Assembly (NCBI RefSeq): GCF_004364585.1
Contig: NZ_SOAN01000007.1
Coordinates: forward strand, 152,177 to 216,176
Direction of reading: 5' to 3'
From: Nesterenkonia aurantiaca
GTDB lineage: Bacteria; Actinomycetota; Actinomycetes; Actinomycetales; Micrococcaceae
DNA: 64,000 nucleotides
Positions 32,856 through 41,929 of this stretch are shown one piece after another. The notes under the pieces are model-generated. The model did not search any database. It was not told the DNA's origin and saw only the letters and a program-made list of their open reading frames with translations. The stretch's first letter is position 1. Every line of letters begins with the position of its first letter. Made by a program: the position numbers and the translations under genes.

Positions 32856-34087
32856 TGCGCATTCTCATCATCGGAGCCGGCGGCGTGGGATCCGCCGCCG
32901 TCCGGATCGCCGTTCGCCGCAGATTCTTCGACCGGCTGGTGATCGCCGACTACGATCCCTCACGGCCGCAGGCCCTGGTGGACTCCCTCGAGGACGATCG
33001 GCTGGTGGCCGAGCAGGTGGATGCCTCCTCGGCAGAAGCGGTGGCCGAGGTCATGCGGAAGCACCAGATCACCCATGTGCTCAACGCGGTGGATCCGCGG
33101 TTCGTGATGCCGATCTTCAACGGCTGCTTCGCCGCGGGGGCGACCTACCTCGATATGGCGATGAGCCTCTCGATCCGGCACCCGGAGCAGCCATACTCCA
33201 AGACCGGGGTGATGCTGGGCGACGAACAGTTCGCCCTGGCCCCGCAGTGGGAGCAGGCCGGTCGGCTGGCCCTGGTGGGCATGGGCGTCGAGCCTGGACT
33301 CTCCGACGTCTTCGCCCGCTACGCCGAGGATGAGCTGTTCTCCTCGATCGAGGAGCTCGGCGTGCGCGACGGGGCGAATCTGGTCGTGGCGGGGGCCGAC
33401 GGCGAGCCGGCCTTCGCGCCGTCCTTCTCGATCTGGACCACGATCGAGGAATGCCTGAACCCACCGGTGATCTTTGAGCGCGAGACCGGCTGGTACACCA
33501 CCGAGCCCTTCAGCGAGACCGAGGTCTTCCACTTCCCCGAGGGGATCGGAGAGGTGGAGTGCGTCAACGTGGAGCACGAGGAGGTGATCCTGATGCCCCG
33601 TTGGACCAAGGCCCGGAAGGTGACCTTCAAGTATGGGCTCGGCGACGAGTTCATCGACGTGCTCAAGACCCTGCACAAGCTCGGTCTCGACTCCACCGAG
33701 CCGCTGATGGTGAAGGGGGTGCCGGTGGCCCCACGCGACGTCGTCGCCGCGGCGCTGCCCGATCCCGCCACCCTGGGCGATCGCATGACGGGAAAGACCT
33801 GCGCAGGTCTGTATGTGACCGGACTCGGCAGGGACGGTGAACCCCGGGCGGTGTACCTCTACCATGTGGTGGACAACCAGTGGTCGATGGCCGAGTACGG
33901 CTCGCAGGCCGTGGTGTGGCAGACGGCGGTGAACCCGGTGATCGCGTTGGAGCTGCTGTCGAAGGGGACCTGGCAGGGCAGCGGCGTCCTGGGCCCGGAG
34001 GCCTTCGACTCCCGGCCGTTCCTGGAGCTGCTGGCGGCCGAGGCGCCGCTCGGCTACGGATCGCCCTGGGGCCTCGAGGAGCGCTAG
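32855..34087 (+). CDS. Saccharopine dehydrogenase-family oxidoreductase
   Basis: The 410-residue protein has an N-terminal Rossmann fold (ILIIGAGGVGSAAVRIAVRR, then VIADYDPSRPQ) and the catalytic-domain layout of the saccharopine / carboxynorspermidine dehydrogenase family. EGIGEVECVNVEHEEV and the C-terminal TGLGRDGEPRAVYLYHVVDN are further family features. Members act reductively or oxidatively on secondary amines joining amino acids or polyamines. A GGAGG ribosome binding site lies within the end of the permease gene. With the permease and TetR it looks like a dedicated uptake and catabolism unit. Confidence 0.85.
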   Translation: MRILIIGAGGVGSAAVRIAVRRRFFDRLVIADYDPSRPQALVDSLEDDRLVAEQVDASSAEAVAEVMRKHQITHVLNAVDPRFVMPIFNGCFAAGATYLDMAMSLSIRHPEQPYSKTGVMLGDEQFALAPQWEQAGRLALVGMGVEPGLSDVFARYAEDELFSSIEELGVRDGANLVVAGADGEPAFAPSFSIWTTIEECLNPPVIFERETGWYTTEPFSETEVFHFPEGIGEVECVNVEHEEVILMPRWTKARKVTFKYGLGDEFIDVLKTLHKLGLDSTEPLMVKGVPVAPRDVVAAALPDPATLGDRMTGKTCAGLYVTGLGRDGEPRAVYLYHVVDNQWSMAEYGSQAVVWQTAVNPVIALELLSKGTWQGSGVLGPEAFDSRPFLELLAAEAPLGYGSPWGLEER

Positions 34088-34127
34088 AGACTTCCGGCCC
34101 AGCGCCGCGCCGCGCGGTCCGGAACCC

Positions 34128-34685
34128 CTAGTTCGTGAAGTACTTCCACTTCGTCATCTCATCGCTGAGGTCATGCAGCTCACCATTGGTGGAGAAGGTC
34201 CCGTTGCCCCGGTGGTGGAACTCCGGGGTGGGCGCCGCATCGGGCCGGATCCAGGCGGCCGTGGTGCGCAGCAGCCACAGCGAGTAGTCCTCCACCAGGG
34301 AGTCGTCCTCGACCTTGCACTCGATATTGGCCACACACTCCCCGATCAGCGGCGCAGCCACGCTGACTCCTGGCACCCGGGTCAGCCCGAAGTGGTCCCA
34401 CTTGTCCAGGTCCTCTCCGGAACAGTTCCCCACCTGCACCGTGGTGCGCATCAGATCGGCACCGGGAATGCCGATCACGCACTGCCGGGTGGCCTGCAGC
34501 GTCGCGAAGCTGGCATCCCAGGTGCCCACGATCACCGCCAGGATCCCGTCGTGGCGGACCGGCATGTTGAACGCGTTGGTCATGATGTTGTCGCGGACGC
34601 CGTCGGAGGTCGAGATCAACACCGTGGGGCCCGGCTCGATCAGTCGGTAGGTGTCTCGGACCGGATAGGGCACGAATCCGTTCAT
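34128..34685 (-). CDS. Flavin reductase-like FMN-binding protein
   Basis: The 185-residue protein is of the flavin reductase (DIM6/NtaB) split-barrel family, with PTVLISTSDGVRDNIMTNAFNMPV and FATLQATRQCVIGIP. Some members supply reduced flavin to monooxygenases; others act directly on small molecules. GGAGG precedes the ATG at 34685. It is convergent with the saccharopine-dehydrogenase-like gene; a GC-rich dyad (TTCCGG at 34092, CCGGAA at 34119) lies between them and may terminate both. Confidence 0.85.
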   Translation of the reverse strand: MNGFVPYPVRDTYRLIEPGPTVLISTSDGVRDNIMTNAFNMPVRHDGILAVIVGTWDASFATLQATRQCVIGIPGADLMRTTVQVGNCSGEDLDKWDHFGLTRVPGVSVAAPLIGECVANIECKVEDDSLVEDYSLWLLRTTAAWIRPDAAPTPEFHHRGNGTFSTNGELHDLSDEMTKWKYFTN

Positions 34686-34803
34686 GGTGCGTCCTCCGTC
34701 TTGAGCTGGGGCTGAGGTGCGGGTCGACCCGGCCTCGTGTCACCCAGCGTAGCGCCAGCGCTGCGGATCCCGGCAGGGTCTCTGTTCGCCTAGGCTGGGT
34801 TGA

Positions 34804-36327
34804 ATGAGCGCTGTTTCGAGTCGAATCACCTGCCCCACGCTGGCCACCAAGGTCACCACCGCCGCTGAGGCCGCCCGCTGGATCCACGACGGCGACCGGG
34901 TCGGGATGAGCGGCTTCACCGGTGCCGGGTACCCGAAAGCGGTCCCTGCGGCCCTGGCCGAGCGGGCCAAGGACGCCCACGCTCGCGGCGAGGACTTCGG
35001 CATCGACCTCTGGACCGGGGCGTCGACCGCGCCCGAGCTCGACGGCGTGCTCGCCGAGGCCCGCGCGGTGCGCAGACGGCTGCCCTTCCAGTCGGACCCG
35101 ACCATGCGTGAGGCGATCAACACCGGCGAGACCGATTACATCGACACCCACCTGAGCCACTCCGCCCAGCAGGCCTGGTTCGGCTTCTACGGCAAGCTCA
35201 ACGTCGCGGTCATCGAGGTCGCCGCGATCCTCCCCAACGGACTGCTGATCCCGGGCAGCTCGGTGGGCAACAACAAGACCTGGCTGCAGCTGGCGGACAA
35301 GGTCATCCTGGAGGTCAACGACTGGCACCCGCGGGCCTACGAGGGCTTCCACGACATCTACTACGGCACCAAGCTGCCCCCGGAGCGCCGACCGCTGCAG
35401 CTCACCGACCCGCTCCAACGCATCGGGGATCCCTACCTGCGCGTGGACCCGGAGAAGGTGGTCGCGGTGGTCGAGACCGACGCGCCGGATCGGAACCTGC
35501 CCTTCAAGCCCGCCGACGAGCAGTCCAAGGCCATGGCCTCCCACGTGGTGGACTTCCTGCGCTACGAGATCGAGCAGGGCCGGCTGCCCAAGAACCTGCT
35601 GCCGCTGCAGTCCGGCATCGGCAATGTCGCCAACGCGGTGATGGCCGAGCTGGCGCACAGCGAGTTCGAGGACCTGCTGGCCTATACCGAGGTCATCCAG
35701 GACGGCATGCTCGACCTGATCGACACCGGCAAGCTGACCGCGGTCTCCGCGACCTCCTTCTCGCTCTCCGCCGAACGCGCCGAACAGTTCAACGCCCGCG
35801 CCGGAGAGTACAAGGGCCGGATCCTGCTGCGCACCCAGGAGGTCTCCAACCACCCGGAGGCCATCCGTCGGCTCGGAGTGATCTCGATCAACGGGATGGT
35901 GGAGGCGGACATCTATGGCAACGTGAACTCCACCCATGTGATGGGCAGCTCCATCATCAACGGCATCGGCGGCTCCGGGGACTTCGCCCGCAACGCCTAC
36001 CTCAACTTCTTCGTCTCCGGCTCGATGGCCAAGGCCGGCGCGATCTCCTCGATCGTCCCCTTCGCCAGCCACATCGACCACACCGAGCACGACACCCAGA
36101 TCCTGGTCACCGAACGAGGCCTGGCGGACCTGCGCGGCCTCTCCCCCGCGGCCCGCGCCCGCAGGATCATCCGCAACTGCGCCCACCCGGACTACCAGGA
36201 CCTGCTGCAGGACTACTTCGACCGGGCGGTGGCGCAGAACCAGCGCGGCCGGCACACCCCGCACCTGCTGGGCGAGGCACTGAGCTGGCACGAGAACTAC
36301 CAGCGCACCGGCCGGATGAAGCCGTGA
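34804..36327 (+). CDS. Acetyl-CoA hydrolase / succinyl-CoA:acetate CoA-transferase
   Basis: The 507-residue class I CoA-transferase is of the AarC/Cat1/ScpC type. The catalytic glutamate lies in GMVEADIYGNVNSTHVMG, and the glycine-rich loop is GSSIINGIGGSGDFARNAYL. These enzymes move CoA between succinate or propionate and acetate in acetate metabolism and propionate overflow. It is cytoplasmic and full length. Its stop overlaps the GTG start of the ASCH-ATP-grasp fusion (GTGA), an uncommon partnership that may be only transcriptional. Confidence 0.9.
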   Translation: MSAVSSRITCPTLATKVTTAAEAARWIHDGDRVGMSGFTGAGYPKAVPAALAERAKDAHARGEDFGIDLWTGASTAPELDGVLAEARAVRRRLPFQSDPTMREAINTGETDYIDTHLSHSAQQAWFGFYGKLNVAVIEVAAILPNGLLIPGSSVGNNKTWLQLADKVILEVNDWHPRAYEGFHDIYYGTKLPPERRPLQLTDPLQRIGDPYLRVDPEKVVAVVETDAPDRNLPFKPADEQSKAMASHVVDFLRYEIEQGRLPKNLLPLQSGIGNVANAVMAELAHSEFEDLLAYTEVIQDGMLDLIDTGKLTAVSATSFSLSAERAEQFNARAGEYKGRILLRTQEVSNHPEAIRRLGVISINGMVEADIYGNVNSTHVMGSSIINGIGGSGDFARNAYLNFFVSGSMAKAGAISSIVPFASHIDHTEHDTQILVTERGLADLRGLSPAARARRIIRNCAHPDYQDLLQDYFDRAVAQNQRGRHTPHLLGEALSWHENYQRTGRMKP

Positions 36328-37721
36328 CACCTGCACCGATGCTGACCGCAGAGCAGATCGACGCGCTGCCCCCGATGGACTTGGCCTTCGGGGAGCTGCG
36401 CGCGCGTCTCACCGGCGCGGTCATCACCGGGGTCAAGACCATGACCACCAGCCTGCATCGCAGCTACCTCGCCGAGGCCGAGCCGCTGCCGAGACCTGGG
36501 CTCCAACGACTCCTGGGTGTCCAGGAGGAGAGCCTGGGCGTCGTCGAGGTGATGGAGGTGGCTCTGGTGCCGCTGGGAGAGATCTCCCAGGAGGTGGCCC
36601 GCGGCGAGGGTGAGGGCTACGCCTCCGTGGCGGCCTGGCGCGAGGTTCATGAGGATTTCTGGCGCAGCACCGGCGAGATCGCGGACGGCGAGACCCAGGG
36701 ACCCGGCCTGGGCGATGATGAGCTGATCGTCGTCGAACGCTTCCGTTGGCTTCCCGAACACAGCCTGGTCCCCGCACCGCGGCCGCGACGGGTCGGGATC
36801 GTGGTGACCGATGACTACTCGAAGGCCCCTGACCGGGACACCGATCCGCTGATCGCGGCGCTGCAGCGGTGTGACATCGCGGCTGAGCCGGTCATCTGGC
36901 ACCACTGGGAGCCGGGACGGGAGTATGACCTGCTGGTCGTCCGCACCCCCTGGGACTACTCCTCCAGACCGCAGGATTTCCTGGCCTGGCTGGAGCGCGC
37001 AGCGGCGCAGGTCCCGGTGCTCAACAGTCCCGCGCTGATCCGCTGGAACCTGGACAAGGTCTACCTGCGCGAGCTCGAGACTGAAGGGCTCGCCAGCGTG
37101 CCCACCAGCTGGGCCGAGGACGACGCCGCGCTGCGTCGCGGGCTGGCCGAGCACGGCGAGGACTGGGTGGTGATCAAGCCCAGCATCTCCGCCGGCGCCT
37201 TCGACACCGAGCTGCTGCGCGCGGACTCGGCCGCGGCGCTCACCCTTGGCGAACGGATCCTGGCCCGCGGCCTCACCGTGATGGTCCAGCCCGAGATCCC
37301 GGAGCTGAGTCAGGGACGGGAGAAGGCGCTGTACTTCATCGATGGGCACCACACGCATGCGATCTCCAAGGGTGCGCTGCTGGCCCGCGGCGGAGGTCTG
37401 CGCGGCGGCACCTACCTGGAGGATCCGCAGCTGGTCCAGGCCTCCGCCGCCGAGATCAGGTTCGGTGAGCGCACCCTGGCCGCCGCGGCCCGAACGACTG
37501 GAACCGAGACCCCGCTCTACGGCAGGATCGATGTGGTCGATTCCGCCCGATACGGAATCGTGCTGCTGGAGGCGGAGCTGTTCGAACCCGCGCTGAATCT
37601 GCACCGCGCACCCTGGGCCACTGACGAGCTGGCTCGCGCGATCGACCGCCGGCTGACCCAGAGTGTGGAGCCTGGAGCCGGCGCGAAATCGCTGACCGGC
37701 CGACGCGAGCAGCTCAGCTGA
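36324..37721 (+). CDS. ASCH-domain / ATP-grasp fusion protein
   Basis: The 465-residue protein has two parts. Residues 1-150 form an ASCH-type domain (FGELRARLTGAVITGVKTMTTSL, EVMEVALVPLGEISQEVARGEGEG, WREVHEDFW, VVERFRWL), a PUA-related fold thought to bind RNA. Residues about 155-450 form an ATP-grasp ligase (VVRTPWDYSSRPQDFLAWL, NLDKVYLRELE, DWVVIKPSISAGAFDTELL, VMVQPEIPELSQGREKALYFIDG, GRIDVVD, EAELFEPAL). ATP-grasp enzymes join a carboxylate to an amine, thiol or hydroxyl through an acyl phosphate. The two domains usually occur as separate proteins. It starts at GTG overlapping the CoA-transferase stop, and its 3' end overlaps the convergent membrane protein gene by eight bases. Confidence 0.85.
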   Translation: MTPAPMLTAEQIDALPPMDLAFGELRARLTGAVITGVKTMTTSLHRSYLAEAEPLPRPGLQRLLGVQEESLGVVEVMEVALVPLGEISQEVARGEGEGYASVAAWREVHEDFWRSTGEIADGETQGPGLGDDELIVVERFRWLPEHSLVPAPRPRRVGIVVTDDYSKAPDRDTDPLIAALQRCDIAAEPVIWHHWEPGREYDLLVVRTPWDYSSRPQDFLAWLERAAAQVPVLNSPALIRWNLDKVYLRELETEGLASVPTSWAEDDAALRRGLAEHGEDWVVIKPSISAGAFDTELLRADSAAALTLGERILARGLTVMVQPEIPELSQGREKALYFIDGHHTHAISKGALLARGGGLRGGTYLEDPQLVQASAAEIRFGERTLAAAARTTGTETPLYGRIDVVDSARYGIVLLEAELFEPALNLHRAPWATDELARAIDRRLTQSVEPGAGAKSLTGRREQLS

Positions 37722-38088
37722 TCGCGCCGATCACGGCCAGACCGATCAGGCCCAGCGCACCGGACCAGATATAGCTGGCCAGGGTACCGATGATGAATCG
37801 TTCGGTGGCCTTCGCGCGCTGGTCGGCCTGCCAGGCGCGCAGCTCTGGGTAGCGGCCGAGACCCTTGACCGCCAGGACCACCGCGATCGCCTCGGGATAG
37901 CCGCCGAAGACCGCACCCGTGATCGCCAGCCTCTCCAGGATCCCGATCCAGGTCCCTCCACGCAGGATGCCAGGACCGTAGCCCTCGGGCTCCACCCGGC
38001 GCAGCAGCCAGCCCACCAGGAGCGCGCCCAGAAATGCCGAGAGGCCCAGGGCCAGCAGCACCACCGCCGAGATTGCAAGCCATGTCAT
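37714..38088 (-). CDS. Small membrane protein linked to a SatD-like regulator
   Basis: The 124-residue protein has hydrophobic segments at about residues 3-28, 52-75 and 98-122 and a basic loop (RAWQADQRAKATERF). It has no enzyme motif. Its ATG overlaps the stop of the SatD-like gene (ATGA), so the pair is translationally coupled. The same pairing of a SatD-like protein with a small three-helix membrane protein is common in actinobacteria. Function unknown. Confidence 0.75.
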   Translation of the reverse strand: MTWLAISAVVLLALGLSAFLGALLVGWLLRRVEPEGYGPGILRGGTWIGILERLAITGAVFGGYPEAIAVVLAVKGLGRYPELRAWQADQRAKATERFIIGTLASYIWSGALGLIGLAVIGAIS

Positions 38089-38741
38089 AGGTGTCCACCT
38101 TCTTGGTCCTGAGCAGGGTCGATCTTCCAGCTGCCTTCGCCAGCGGCGGCTGAGATCAGGGCTGCCACGACAGGTCGGCTGCGTCGCTCCTCCTCCAGCA
38201 TCGCAGAGCGCGCCCGCTGACTGACCGCTGACACGGTGATTCCCAGCTCGACGGCGATCTGCGCTCGGCTGTGCCCCTGTGCGGTCAGGTCGCTGACCTC
38301 CCAGCCGGTGTCCGCGCGTCGTCGCACCACCCCGCCGAGCAGCTGCAGCACCGAGGTGGCGGCCGCGGCAGCTTCCTTGTGATCCCCCTGGACCACCAGC
38401 GGGACCGGTTCGGCCTGACTGCGGGCTCGCTCCACGGCATACCGGGCCTGGATGAACGCACTCCCGGAGCTGGCCCGAGCGCTGGCACCCAACGGGTGCG
38501 TCACGGTGCCGGCCCCGATGCCCACGGCCCACTGTTCGGTGCGGCATAGCGCCAGCGCGAGATCCACCGCCGCCTCGGCGCTGCTCAGCAGGATCTGCAC
38601 CTCATCGCCCACGGTGCGCTCCAGCGGCAGCGCGATCTGTTTCTGCCAGCGAACACTCCAGGGTGTGAGCTCCGCGAGCAGCGCATCGACCCGTTCCCCG
38701 GTTTCGGTGCTGCGGCGCTGATCAGCAGTGACGACGAACAT
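38085..38741 (-). CDS. SatD-like protein with C-terminal helix-turn-helix
   Basis: The 218-residue protein has an N-terminal region of the SatD type (FVVTADQRRSTETGERVDALL, RTVGDEVQILLSSAEAAVDLAL, WAVGIGAGTV), which resembles a cyclase-like or regulator fold. A C-terminal helix-turn-helix follows (HSRAQIAVELGITVSAVSQRARSAM). It probably binds DNA in response to an unknown signal. It lies upstream of the small membrane protein and shares a four-base overlap with it. SatD was named for an acid-tolerance operon in streptococci; that role need not hold here. Confidence 0.75.
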   Translation of the reverse strand: MFVVTADQRRSTETGERVDALLAELTPWSVRWQKQIALPLERTVGDEVQILLSSAEAAVDLALALCRTEQWAVGIGAGTVTHPLGASARASSGSAFIQARYAVERARSQAEPVPLVVQGDHKEAAAAATSVLQLLGGVVRRRADTGWEVSDLTAQGHSRAQIAVELGITVSAVSQRARSAMLEEERRSRPVVAALISAAAGEGSWKIDPAQDQEGGHL

Positions 38742-38799
38742 GAATACAGGCTACAGCCTGCAATAGAGGGTTTCAAGGGTAGGGCCTGTAAACGTCTGA

Positions 38800-39711
38800 T
38801 CACCGGGAGGGACCTGGACCGGCTGCACCGCGGGGCGGGGGCCGCCGGAGCGGGCCGCTGAGCGTGAGCGCATTGCTCAACACCACCAGCAGGATGCCCG
38901 TCCAGGCGATCAGCGGCAGCTGCTGGGCCAGGAAGCCCGCCCCGATCAGCGCCGCGAAGAGCGGGTGCAGAGACATCCCTAGACCGAACACCACCGGAGA
39001 GATGTGGCGCAGCACGATGAGATCCAGCGAGTACGGGACCGCAGAAGCCAGGACTCCGGCGACGGCGGCGAAGAGGAACGCCTCCAGCGGCGGCTGCAGA
39101 TGCCAGACGATCACCGCGGCGACCGGCAGCAGTCCCAGCGCCGAGATGGCGGTGCCGACCGCGACGCCCTGGACCCCCTCCAGGCGCTGGCCCACCACGC
39201 GATTGGTCAGGATGTACCCGGCCCAGCAGCCCGCCGCGAGCACCGCGAAGCCCAGGCCCAATAGGTCGCTGGTGGGTCCCGGGCGAGTCAGCAGCACCAC
39301 TCCGGTCAGGGCCATCAGGGCGCACAGTCCGTCGCGGGGGCGCCGGGAGGAGAGTACGGCGACGGCGAGCGGACCGAGGAACTCGATGGTCACCGCGGTG
39401 CCCAGCCCCACCCGGTCCAGGGCGGCGTAGAGTGCGGTGTTCATGCCGGCGAAGAACAGGGCCAGCAGCAGCACCGGGGACCACTGGCTGCCGGTGAAGC
39501 GCCAGAACCGAGGCCGGGCGATCGCCAGCAGGACGGTGGCGGCCACCAGCTGGCGAGCCGCGACCACCCCGACCGGAGTGAGGCCGCTGAAGGCGAGCGA
39601 GCCGACGGCGGCGCCGGACTGGGTGCTGAGCGCGCTGGCGCAGATCACCGCCAGGCCGCGGCCCGGGCGTCCGCTGAGTCGACTGACCCTTGCGGGTCCG
39701 GGGGCGCTCAC
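38800..39711 (-). CDS. EamA-family (DMT) transporter
   Basis: The 303-residue protein has ten predicted helices in two five-helix halves, as in RhtA/RarD-type drug/metabolite transporters (VGLGTAVTIEFLGPLAVAVL, then SAVPYSLDLIVLRHISPVVFGL and LHPLFAALIGAGFLAQQL). The second half matches RhtA, an exporter of threonine and homoserine, so amino acid export is plausible. It starts at a GTG overlapping the RDD gene stop (GTGA). Confidence 0.87.
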   Translation of the reverse strand: MSAPGPARVSRLSGRPGRGLAVICASALSTQSGAAVGSLAFSGLTPVGVVAARQLVAATVLLAIARPRFWRFTGSQWSPVLLLALFFAGMNTALYAALDRVGLGTAVTIEFLGPLAVAVLSSRRPRDGLCALMALTGVVLLTRPGPTSDLLGLGFAVLAAGCWAGYILTNRVVGQRLEGVQGVAVGTAISALGLLPVAAVIVWHLQPPLEAFLFAAVAGVLASAVPYSLDLIVLRHISPVVFGLGMSLHPLFAALIGAGFLAQQLPLIAWTGILLVVLSNALTLSGPLRRPPPRGAAGPGPSR

Positions 39712-40139
39712 ATGCGCAGCTGGACGGTGCCGGCTGCCCGATCATGGGCGCCGCGACCGTCGGTCCCGATGAGGATGACCGGAAGGATCAGCAGCAGCAG
39801 CAGCGTGCGGACCGTGGACCAGAGCGGGCCCGGCAGGCTCTGGCCGCGGACCACCTGGATCCGCATCAGCCGCTTGCCGATGGTCACGCCGAGCAGTCCG
39901 ATCAAGATGACGTGGATGGCCACGAAGATGCCCAGGGTCATCAGCTCCTCGCCGCCGAAGAAGGCCATCGAGATCAAAGTGGCAATCCCCCAGTCGATGA
40001 ACAGGGCGAAGATGCGTCGACTCCAGGGCGCCATGCTGCCGGGGCCTGACTCCGGCAGACCCAGCTGTTGCCCGGCCCATCGAGGTCCTCCGGCACCCGC
40101 CGCGGAGCCGCCAGGGGGTGCGCCGTCGTTCTTCGCCAC
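39708..40139 (-). CDS. RDD-family membrane protein
   Basis: The 143-residue protein has an RDD domain: Arg near the first helix (WSRRIFALFIDWGIATLIS), a second helix (LGIFVAIHVILIGLLG), the conserved TIGKRLMRIQVVRG and a third helix. The GTG at 40139 follows AAGGAG. Its place upstream of glnA on the opposite strand is conserved in many actinobacteria. Some RDD proteins act in sodium/proton exchange, but the role here is unknown. Confidence 0.85.
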   Translation of the reverse strand: MAKNDGAPPGGSAAGAGGPRWAGQQLGLPESGPGSMAPWSRRIFALFIDWGIATLISMAFFGGEELMTLGIFVAIHVILIGLLGVTIGKRLMRIQVVRGQSLPGPLWSTVRTLLLLLILPVILIGTDGRGAHDRAAGTVQLRM

Positions 40140-40260
40140 AGATCTCCTTCTGCTTCGGATATGAGAGAGTGATGCTTGACATGTGGCCGTACGAGCACGG
40201 CCCTGGTCAGTCTATTCCTCCGACCGGGGACGCCTTGTCACAGGCCCATGAGCAACTTAA

Positions 40261-40298
40261 GTTACATGACGGAAACATTTGCGTGATGGCCGGGAAAC
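40261..40298 (+). promoter_or_regulatory. Complete GlnR box upstream of glnA
   Basis: The pattern GTTAC-n6-GAAAC-n6-GTGAT-n6-GAAAC fits the actinomycete GlnR consensus (a1-b1-a2-b2, 11-base period) at every element, with GTGAT for GTNAC in the third. It lies 79 bases before the glnA start, so nitrogen control of glnA by GlnR is strongly suggested. Confidence 0.8.
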
Positions 40299-40377
40299 GC
40301 CCGGCCCATAGCGTGGGACCGAGCGTTCACCCCAGTTACGCACGCAAGCCCAGCCACCTGACGAGGAGCACGGACGT

Positions 40378-41802
40378 ATGTTCACAAGCCCTGACGAAGT
40401 TCTGAAGTTCATTGAGAAAGAGGATGTCGTCTTCGTCGACGTCCGCTTCACCGACCTTCCTGGCCTTCAGCACCACTTCAACCTCCCGGCTAAGACCGTT
40501 GACCTTGACTTCTTCGAGAACGGACAGCTCTTCGACGGCTCTTCCATCCGAGGGTTCCAGGGCATCGCCGAGTCCGATATGCAGCTCATCCCCGATGTGA
40601 CCACCGCGTACCTCGATGAGTACCGCGTGGAGAAGACCCTGGTCATGACGTTCTCGATCGTCAACCCGCGCACCGGCGAACCCTACGCCCGTGATCCCCG
40701 CGGCGTGGCACAGAAGGCCGAGGAGTACCTCGAGGCCTCAGGCATCGCCGACACCGCATTCTTCGCCGCCGAAGCCGAGTTCTTCCTCTTCGACGATGTG
40801 AAGTGGCAGTCCAGCCCGGATGCGTCCTTCTACTCCCTGGACTCTGATGAGGCCTCCTGGCAGTCCTCCGAGGAGATTCCCGGCGGAAACCTCGGTCACA
40901 AGATGGCCACCAAGGGCGGATACTTCCCGGTCAGCCCCCAGGACAAGAGCGCGGACCTGCGCGACGCGATCTGCGTGGCGCTCGACGCCGTCGGCCTGGA
41001 GGTCGAGCGCTCCCACCACGAGGTCGGTGGCCCCGGTCAGCAGGAGATCAACTACAAGTTCAACACGTTGACCCACGCTGCCGATGACCTGATGAAGTTC
41101 AAGTACATCGTGAAGAACACCGCGGATCAGTTCGGCAAGTCGGCCACCTTCATGCCGAAGCCGATCTTCGGCGAGAACGGCTCCGGCATGCACTGCCACC
41201 AGTCGCTGTGGACCGATGGCAGCCCGCTGTTCTTCGATGAGAAGGGCTACGCGAACCTCTCCGACACCGCCCGCTGGTACATCGGCGGTCTGCTCAAGCA
41301 CGCCTCGGCCGTGCTGGCCTTCACCAACCCCACGGTGAACTCCTATAAGCGCCTGGTCAAGGGCTATGAGGCTCCGGTCAACATGGTCTACTCGCAGGGC
41401 AACCGCTCGGCCGCGATCCGCATCCCGATCACCGGGGCGAACCCGAAGGCCAAGCGCCTGGAGTTCCGCGCACCGGATCCCTCCTCCAACCCCTACCTGG
41501 CCTTCTCCGCACAGCTGATGGCCGGCCTGGACGGAATCCGCAACCGGATCGAGCCCGCAGACCCGATCGACAAGGACCTCTACGAGCTGCCCGCCGAAGA
41601 GGCTGCCAGCATCCAGAAGGCTCCCGGCTCGTTGGAAGAGGCGCTGCTGGCTCTGGAGGCCGACCACGAGTTCCTGCTCGAGGGTGGAGTCTTCACCGAG
41701 GACCTGGTCAAGGCCTGGGTCGAGTACAAGCGTGAAGAAGAGATCGCCCCGCTGAACCTGCGGCTGAACCCCTATGAGTTCGAGCTGTACTACTCGGTCT
41801 GA
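40378..41802 (+). CDS. glnA: Glutamine synthetase type I (GSI-beta)
   Basis: The 474-residue enzyme makes glutamine from glutamate, NH3 and ATP as a cytoplasmic dodecamer. It has the Asp50-type loop [10 protein letters not shown], metal-site EAEFFLF and [16 protein letters not shown], the His/Glu block [11 protein letters not shown], and the Glu-flap region [19 protein letters not shown]. The adenylylation Tyr402 in [10 protein letters not shown] is present, so it is a substrate for the GlnE encoded at 47732-50848. A GAGGAG ribosome binding site lies upstream, a full GlnR box precedes it and a strong terminator follows; it is a single-gene unit. Confidence 0.96.
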   Translation: MFTSPDEVLKFIEKEDVVFVDVRFTDLPGLQHHFNLPAKTVDLDFFENGQLFDGSSIRGFQGIAESDMQLIPDVTTAYLDEYRVEKTLVMTFSIVNPRTGEPYARDPRGVAQKAEEYLEASGIADTAFFAAEAEFFLFDDVKWQSSPDASFYSLDSDEASWQSSEEIPGGNLGHKMATKGGYFPVSPQDKSADLRDAICVALDAVGLEVERSHHEVGGPGQQEINYKFNTLTHAADDLMKFKYIVKNTADQFGKSATFMPKPIFGENGSGMHCHQSLWTDGSPLFFDEKGYANLSDTARWYIGGLLKHASAVLAFTNPTVNSYKRLVKGYEAPVNMVYSQGNRSAAIRIPITGANPKAKRLEFRAPDPSSNPYLAFSAQLMAGLDGIRNRIEPADPIDKDLYELPAEEAASIQKAPGSLEEALLALEADHEFLLEGGVFTEDLVKAWVEYKREEEIAPLNLRLNPYEFELYYSV

Positions 41803-41820
41803 TCTCACACCGAGCTTCAA

Positions 41821-41864
41821 CAGCTGCGGCCCCGCACCGGAGAATCGGTGCGGGGCCGCAGCTG
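41821..41864 (+). terminator. Strong hairpin terminator after glnA
   Basis: A perfect 19-bp GC-rich stem with a six-base loop (GAGAAT) begins 18 bases after the glnA stop. It is the strongest hairpin I saw in the window, and the convergent glyoxalase-family gene may also use it. Confidence 0.88.
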
Positions 41865-41929
41865 TATCTGGGACCGCTGTGTCAGGGCCAGCATGGTTCA
41901 GGGCTGGCACGGTTCAGGGCTGGACCACA

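Noticed and set aside
34092..34124. TTCCGG/CCGGAA dyad between convergent genes as a terminator
   Set aside because: Stem of six with a 21-base loop and no U-tract. It is mentioned with the flavin reductase but is too weak to list on its own.
34180..36336. A 718-codon minus-strand frame opposite the CoA-transferase
   Set aside because: The CoA-transferase has its catalytic Glu and full-length similarity. The antisense product is compositionally biased and also overlaps the flavin reductase out of frame.
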